A DNA stretch of 8,403 bases from Cyanobacteria bacterium UBA7694 (GTDB taxonomy: Bacteria > Cyanobacteriota > Sericytochromatia > UBA7694). Positions 5,314 through 8,403 of the stretch are shown here, one piece after another. The stretch is from positions 2,772 to 11,174 of the forward strand of contig DLGM01000011.1 of NCBI GenBank assembly GCA_002482705.1. Direction: 5' to 3'. Each line of letters begins with the position of its first letter. The first letter of the stretch is position 1. The notes beneath the pieces are model-generated. The model ran no database searches and was not told where the DNA came from. It saw only the letters and a list, made by a program, of their open reading frames with translations. The position numbers were made by a program, and so were the translations under genes.

Positions 5314-8300
5314 ATGGAAATGCCGAAACGATATCTGAGTGGGTTTGTACAACGGGGATTGTGGGTCATTGTGATGCTGATCGGTATCGGTCTTACACTC
5401 AGTTGGATAATCCAGCATTGGACCGAGCGAAATCTGCGTCAAGATGCTTTGTTTCGGGCTCAATTATTGGCACAAACAGTAGATGTTAACACTCAACATA
5501 TTTTCTCTGACCGCGCTTACTCTCATGTTCAAAAGCACGCGTTTACACGTTTACAACAGCAATTGCTGACAACATTGCAATTGGACCCCAGTTACCAACG
5601 CATCTATCTGGTTCAGGCTGGGCCGCAACCACTTTCTATCTTTATGGATACACATAAAGGAGAGAGGAACACGGAGCATCCCAATCTGAGCAGCGCTTGG
5701 CAACAGGTATTGCAAATAAGGGAGCCACTGATTCATGAGACTCAGCTCCCGAATCAGCTCAGCGCCCTGATACCCATGATGGATCAGAAAACGGGACAGG
5801 TAGTGGCTGTTCTGGGGCTTGAATTCACCACTGATCATTGGCACGCAAGTTTAAACCAAGCCAGAGATTACCCGTTGCTCTTGGTTTTGTTGTTAATGCT
5901 TCAGTGGTTCGCTTTACGTGGATTATTGAACAAACGGAAAACGATATCAACCCCCGCTGTCTGGCTGCATCTTGAAGCCGGAGGCGTGTTTATCATGGGT
6001 TTGACCTTTAGCTGTTTTATTGCCTGGGCAGTACACCTCGGGCAAGAGCGCAACCGCAGTGAGAATTTTACGGCTTTAGCCAGTATGACCAGCGCTTATA
6101 TTTTGGACGCTTTTGCCCAGATCCAAAATGTCCATCTTGAAGGTCTGGCCCGCTTTTTTGAAGCCAGTGTGACTGTGAGCCCGCCGGAATTTGCCCATCA
6201 CAGTGAATATTTGAGTGAAATTCCGGCGGTAGATACTTGGGCTTGGATTCCGGTGGTGCCCGCTACCGAGGTCAGACATTTTGTGAAGCAGATGCGGCAA
6301 TCCGGTGCATCTGACTATCATCTTTGGCAGTGGGGGCCACAAGGGCAGCGGGTGGCCGTCACTGGGCGCAGTCCGTATTACCCGGTGACGTATGTGCATC
6401 CGGTCAATGGGCGCACCTCTGCCCTTGGTTTTGACATTGGTTCTGAGTTGTCTCGCAATAATGCAGCAAAAACGGCTCTCAGTACAGGTTTAATTACGGG
6501 ATCTGATCTCATTATTCCCGTGCATCATCGCTTGGATCAACCGGGTATGCTGGTTTTACGCCCTGTTTTTAATTGGGAAACCCAAATACCCAAAGGTTTC
6601 GCGAGTGCCGTCCTCGATTTCCAGGCGCTGGTGCGAATGGCTTTAGACAGTCAAAAAGGGCGTGATACGCGCTTAACCCTTGAACTGGTGCAATTTAAGG
6701 CGGATAAAGAGAGCATGCCATTAAGCAGTACTTCTTCAGGTGAAGTACTCACGCCCAGCCTTTCTACGTTGGTATTTAATCGCCCTATTTTGGCTTTTGG
6801 TAATGTATATGCAGTGGTTGTGAAGCCCACACTGGCTTTTGCCCGGGTTCTCCCTTTATGGGCGGGAGCTTGGGCTTTGGGGATGGGCGTATTAATGAGC
6901 TTGGCCGGAGCCCTGATTATTGATCTTTTGGTGCGCCGACGCAAAGAACTAGAACGGCTGGTGGCAGAGCGGACGGCTGCGTTGAAGGAACGGGAGCACC
7001 GCTTAGAACTGTTGGCTTACCAGACCCGTAGCGTGGCTTCGACTGTAGATGCTGACGGCAAATATACCTATGTCAGCAAAGTGGTCGAAACGGTTTTAGG
7101 ATATCGTCCTGAAGAGTTGGTTGGCAAGATGTATTTTTATGATCTGCACCCGGAGGAGGGGCGCGAAGCTTTTAAAGCCGAGGCATTGACGGTGTTTGCC
7201 AATCGCGGGGCCTTTCTTGATTTTATGAATCCGGTGCAGGCCAAAGATGGCAGCATTGTTTGGTTTTCTACCAATGCTTTGCCCATGCTCAATGCCCAGG
7301 GGCAATTGTTAGGTTATTGGGGCACTGAAGTGGATGTGACCGCGCGTAAACAAGCGGAAGATGCCGTACGCGACAGTGAGGCCCGCATGAGTTCGGTGCT
7401 GAACAATATCGAAGCTTATGTCTATCTCAAAGATGCACAGTATCGCTATATTTATGTCAATAATCGTGTGGCTGCCATTTTTGGACGTTCCCCCGACGAG
7501 ATTGTGGGTAAACGGGATGTTGATTTCTTTTCTGAATCCTCGGTCGCCGAGATCATGGCCAGCGATCGCTTGGTGATTGAACAGGGGGAATCGGTGCGCC
7601 GTGAAGAGAAGGAATTGTTATCTGCGGATGGTCATCCCCGCACCTATTGGGTCAATAAGGTGCCCCTGCGTGATGCACAGGGCCATATTTATGGATTATG
7701 TGGGATTTCTACGGATATTAGTGAGCGTAAATGGGCTGAAGCTGAACTGTTGAAAATGAATCAGGATTTACAGCATGCCACCACCCAGTCCCAAGCGCTT
7801 GCGCTCCAGGCTCAGGCGGCCAATCAGGCCAAGAGCAATTTTTTAGCCAATATGAGTCATGAAATTCGGACGCCGATGAATGGGGTTATTGGCATGGCTT
7901 CATTGCTTTTAGATACGCCCCTGAATGCGGAGCAGCGTCAATATGTGGATATTGTTCGGGCTAGCGGAGAAGCTTTATTGGCCGTTATTAATGACATTCT
8001 CGATTTTTCTAAAATTGAAGCAGATAAATTATTGCTGGAAACGCTGCCCTTTGATTTGCAACACCTCTTGGAAGACCTGACCGTGGCTTTGGCTGTACAG
8101 GCTGATGATAAAAACGTTCCCCTCATCTGTGATATTGATCCGCAAGTTACACCCCTTTTACGTGGTGACCCAGGCCGCTTACGCCAAATCCTGACCAATC
8201 TAGTCGGTAATGCGATCAAATTCACGGCTGCGGGTGAAATTATCCTGCGGGTATGCAGTTTGGGGGATACGGCTGAACACACCAAGTTACGCTTTTCGGT

Positions 8301-8403
8301 GCATGATACGGGCATTGGTATTCCTCAGGATCAGCAAGATCAGCTCTTTCATAAATTTTTTCAGGTCGATAACTCCATGACCCGCAAATATGGTGGAACG
8401 GGT
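5314..8403 (+). CDS. Large sensor histidine kinase: Cache-like region, CHASE, two PAS, HisKA-HATPase; C-terminus beyond window
   Basis: The frame is open from 5245 to the right edge. I chose ATG 5314 (1030 residues present), which follows G5295-5300 at long spacing; GTG 5311 and ATG 5320 are close alternatives. One membrane helix at about 12-34 precedes an extracytoplasmic stretch to about 182, ending in a Cache-like A-x-IPMMD-x-x-TG-x-VVAVLG pattern (151-168). Helices follow at 186-205 and 222-242. A CHASE domain covers about 260-440, with a YPVTYVHPVNG stretch and GFDIGSE; a fourth helix lies at 513-536. Then come a short coiled coil, PAS domains at about 561-682 and 690-810, a second coiled coil, and the HisKA domain with His849 in NMSHEIRTPMNG. 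The ATPase domain has N962 and N966 (NLVGNAIKF) and G1 DTGIGIP (998-1004). The sequence ends inside G2 at YGGTG. CHASE domains sense small extracellular ligands. Kinases of this HisKA type are often hybrids with receiver domains, which would lie past the edge. Confidence 0.92.
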   Translation, partial: MEMPKRYLSGFVQRGLWVIVMLIGIGLTLSWIIQHWTERNLRQDALFRAQLLAQTVDVNTQHIFSDRAYSHVQKHAFTRLQQQLLTTLQLDPSYQRIYLVQAGPQPLSIFMDTHKGERNTEHPNLSSAWQQVLQIREPLIHETQLPNQLSALIPMMDQKTGQVVAVLGLEFTTDHWHASLNQARDYPLLLVLLLMLQWFALRGLLNKRKTISTPAVWLHLEAGGVFIMGLTFSCFIAWAVHLGQERNRSENFTALASMTSAYILDAFAQIQNVHLEGLARFFEASVTVSPPEFAHHSEYLSEIPAVDTWAWIPVVPATEVRHFVKQMRQSGASDYHLWQWGPQGQRVAVTGRSPYYPVTYVHPVNGRTSALGFDIGSELSRNNAAKTALSTGLITGSDLIIPVHHRLDQPGMLVLRPVFNWETQIPKGFASAVLDFQALVRMALDSQKGRDTRLTLELVQFKADKESMPLSSTSSGEVLTPSLSTLVFNRPILAFGNVYAVVVKPTLAFARVLPLWAGAWALGMGVLMSLAGALIIDLLVRRRKELERLVAERTAALKEREHRLELLAYQTRSVASTVDADGKYTYVSKVVETVLGYRPEELVGKMYFYDLHPEEGREAFKAEALTVFANRGAFLDFMNPVQAKDGSIVWFSTNALPMLNAQGQLLGYWGTEVDVTARKQAEDAVRDSEARMSSVLNNIEAYVYLKDAQYRYIYVNNRVAAIFGRSPDEIVGKRDVDFFSESSVAEIMASDRLVIEQGESVRREEKELLSADGHPRTYWVNKVPLRDAQGHIYGLCGISTDISERKWAEAELLKMNQDLQHATTQSQALALQAQAANQAKSNFLANMSHEIRTPMNGVIGMASLLLDTPLNAEQRQYVDIVRASGEALLAVINDILDFSKIEADKLLLETLPFDLQHLLEDLTVALAVQADDKNVPLICDIDPQVTPLLRGDPGRLRQILTNLVGNAIKFTAAGEIILRVCSLGDTAEHTKLRFSVHDTGIGIPQDQQDQLFHKFFQVDNSMTRKYGGTG

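Noticed and set aside
7561..7570. AGCGATCGCT palindrome, which contains the cyanobacterial HIP1 octamer GCGATCGC
   Set aside because: I noticed only one copy in 8.4 kb, inside coding sequence. HIP1-rich genomes usually have several in this length, so it is not evidence for a cyanobacterium.
7938..8315. 125-codon minus-strand frame opposite the kinase core of the second kinase
   Set aside because: It lies wholly within well-conserved HisKA/HATPase coding sequence on the other strand and has a Ser/Arg-rich shadow-like composition.

Overview
The window holds four protein-coding genes. Two are cut by the window edges: a minus-strand gene at the left and a plus-strand gene at the right. No tRNA, rRNA, CRISPR array, transposase, integrase or attachment site was seen. 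Base composition looks moderate and even, with nothing that points to a recent insertion. Signal peptides, periplasm-facing sensor domains and large membrane kinases fit a free-living, probably Gram-negative bacterium. The sequence alone does not fix the taxon.

Layout. (1) Positions 1204 down to 1, minus strand: a cobalamin-binding radical SAM enzyme whose N-terminal 401 residues are present and whose C-terminus lies outside. (2) Positions 1205-1377: a divergent intergenic region. (3) Positions 1378-2781, plus strand: a secreted phosphodiester glycosidase (NAGPA-type) domain joined by a Pro/Ser/Thr linker to a C-terminal domain that looks NTF2-like. (4) Positions 2782-3173: a long leader or intergenic stretch with small inverted and direct repeats and no convincing gene. 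(5) Positions 3174-5219, plus strand: a membrane histidine kinase with a LytS-type 5TM input module, two PAS domains and a SHN-type kinase core. The reading frame is open from an ATG at 3102. (6) Positions 5220-5313: a short AT-rich gap with promoter-like hexamers. (7) Positions 5314-8403, plus strand: a very large sensor kinase with a Cache-like extracytoplasmic region, a CHASE domain, two PAS domains and a HisKA/HATPase core. The window ends inside its ATP-binding G2 box.

How the parts may work together. The two adjacent plus-strand kinases are both membrane sensors, and neither shows a receiver domain within the window. They may feed a shared regulator, or the second may be a hybrid kinase whose receiver lies past the right edge. 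The glycosidase and the radical SAM enzyme are divergently arranged, so a regulatory link is possible, but nothing in the sequence ties their chemistry to the kinases. I do not see a defence system, a biosynthetic cluster or a clearly new system. The most notable items are the unusual combinations of sensor domains and the structured DNA or RNA ahead of the two kinase genes.
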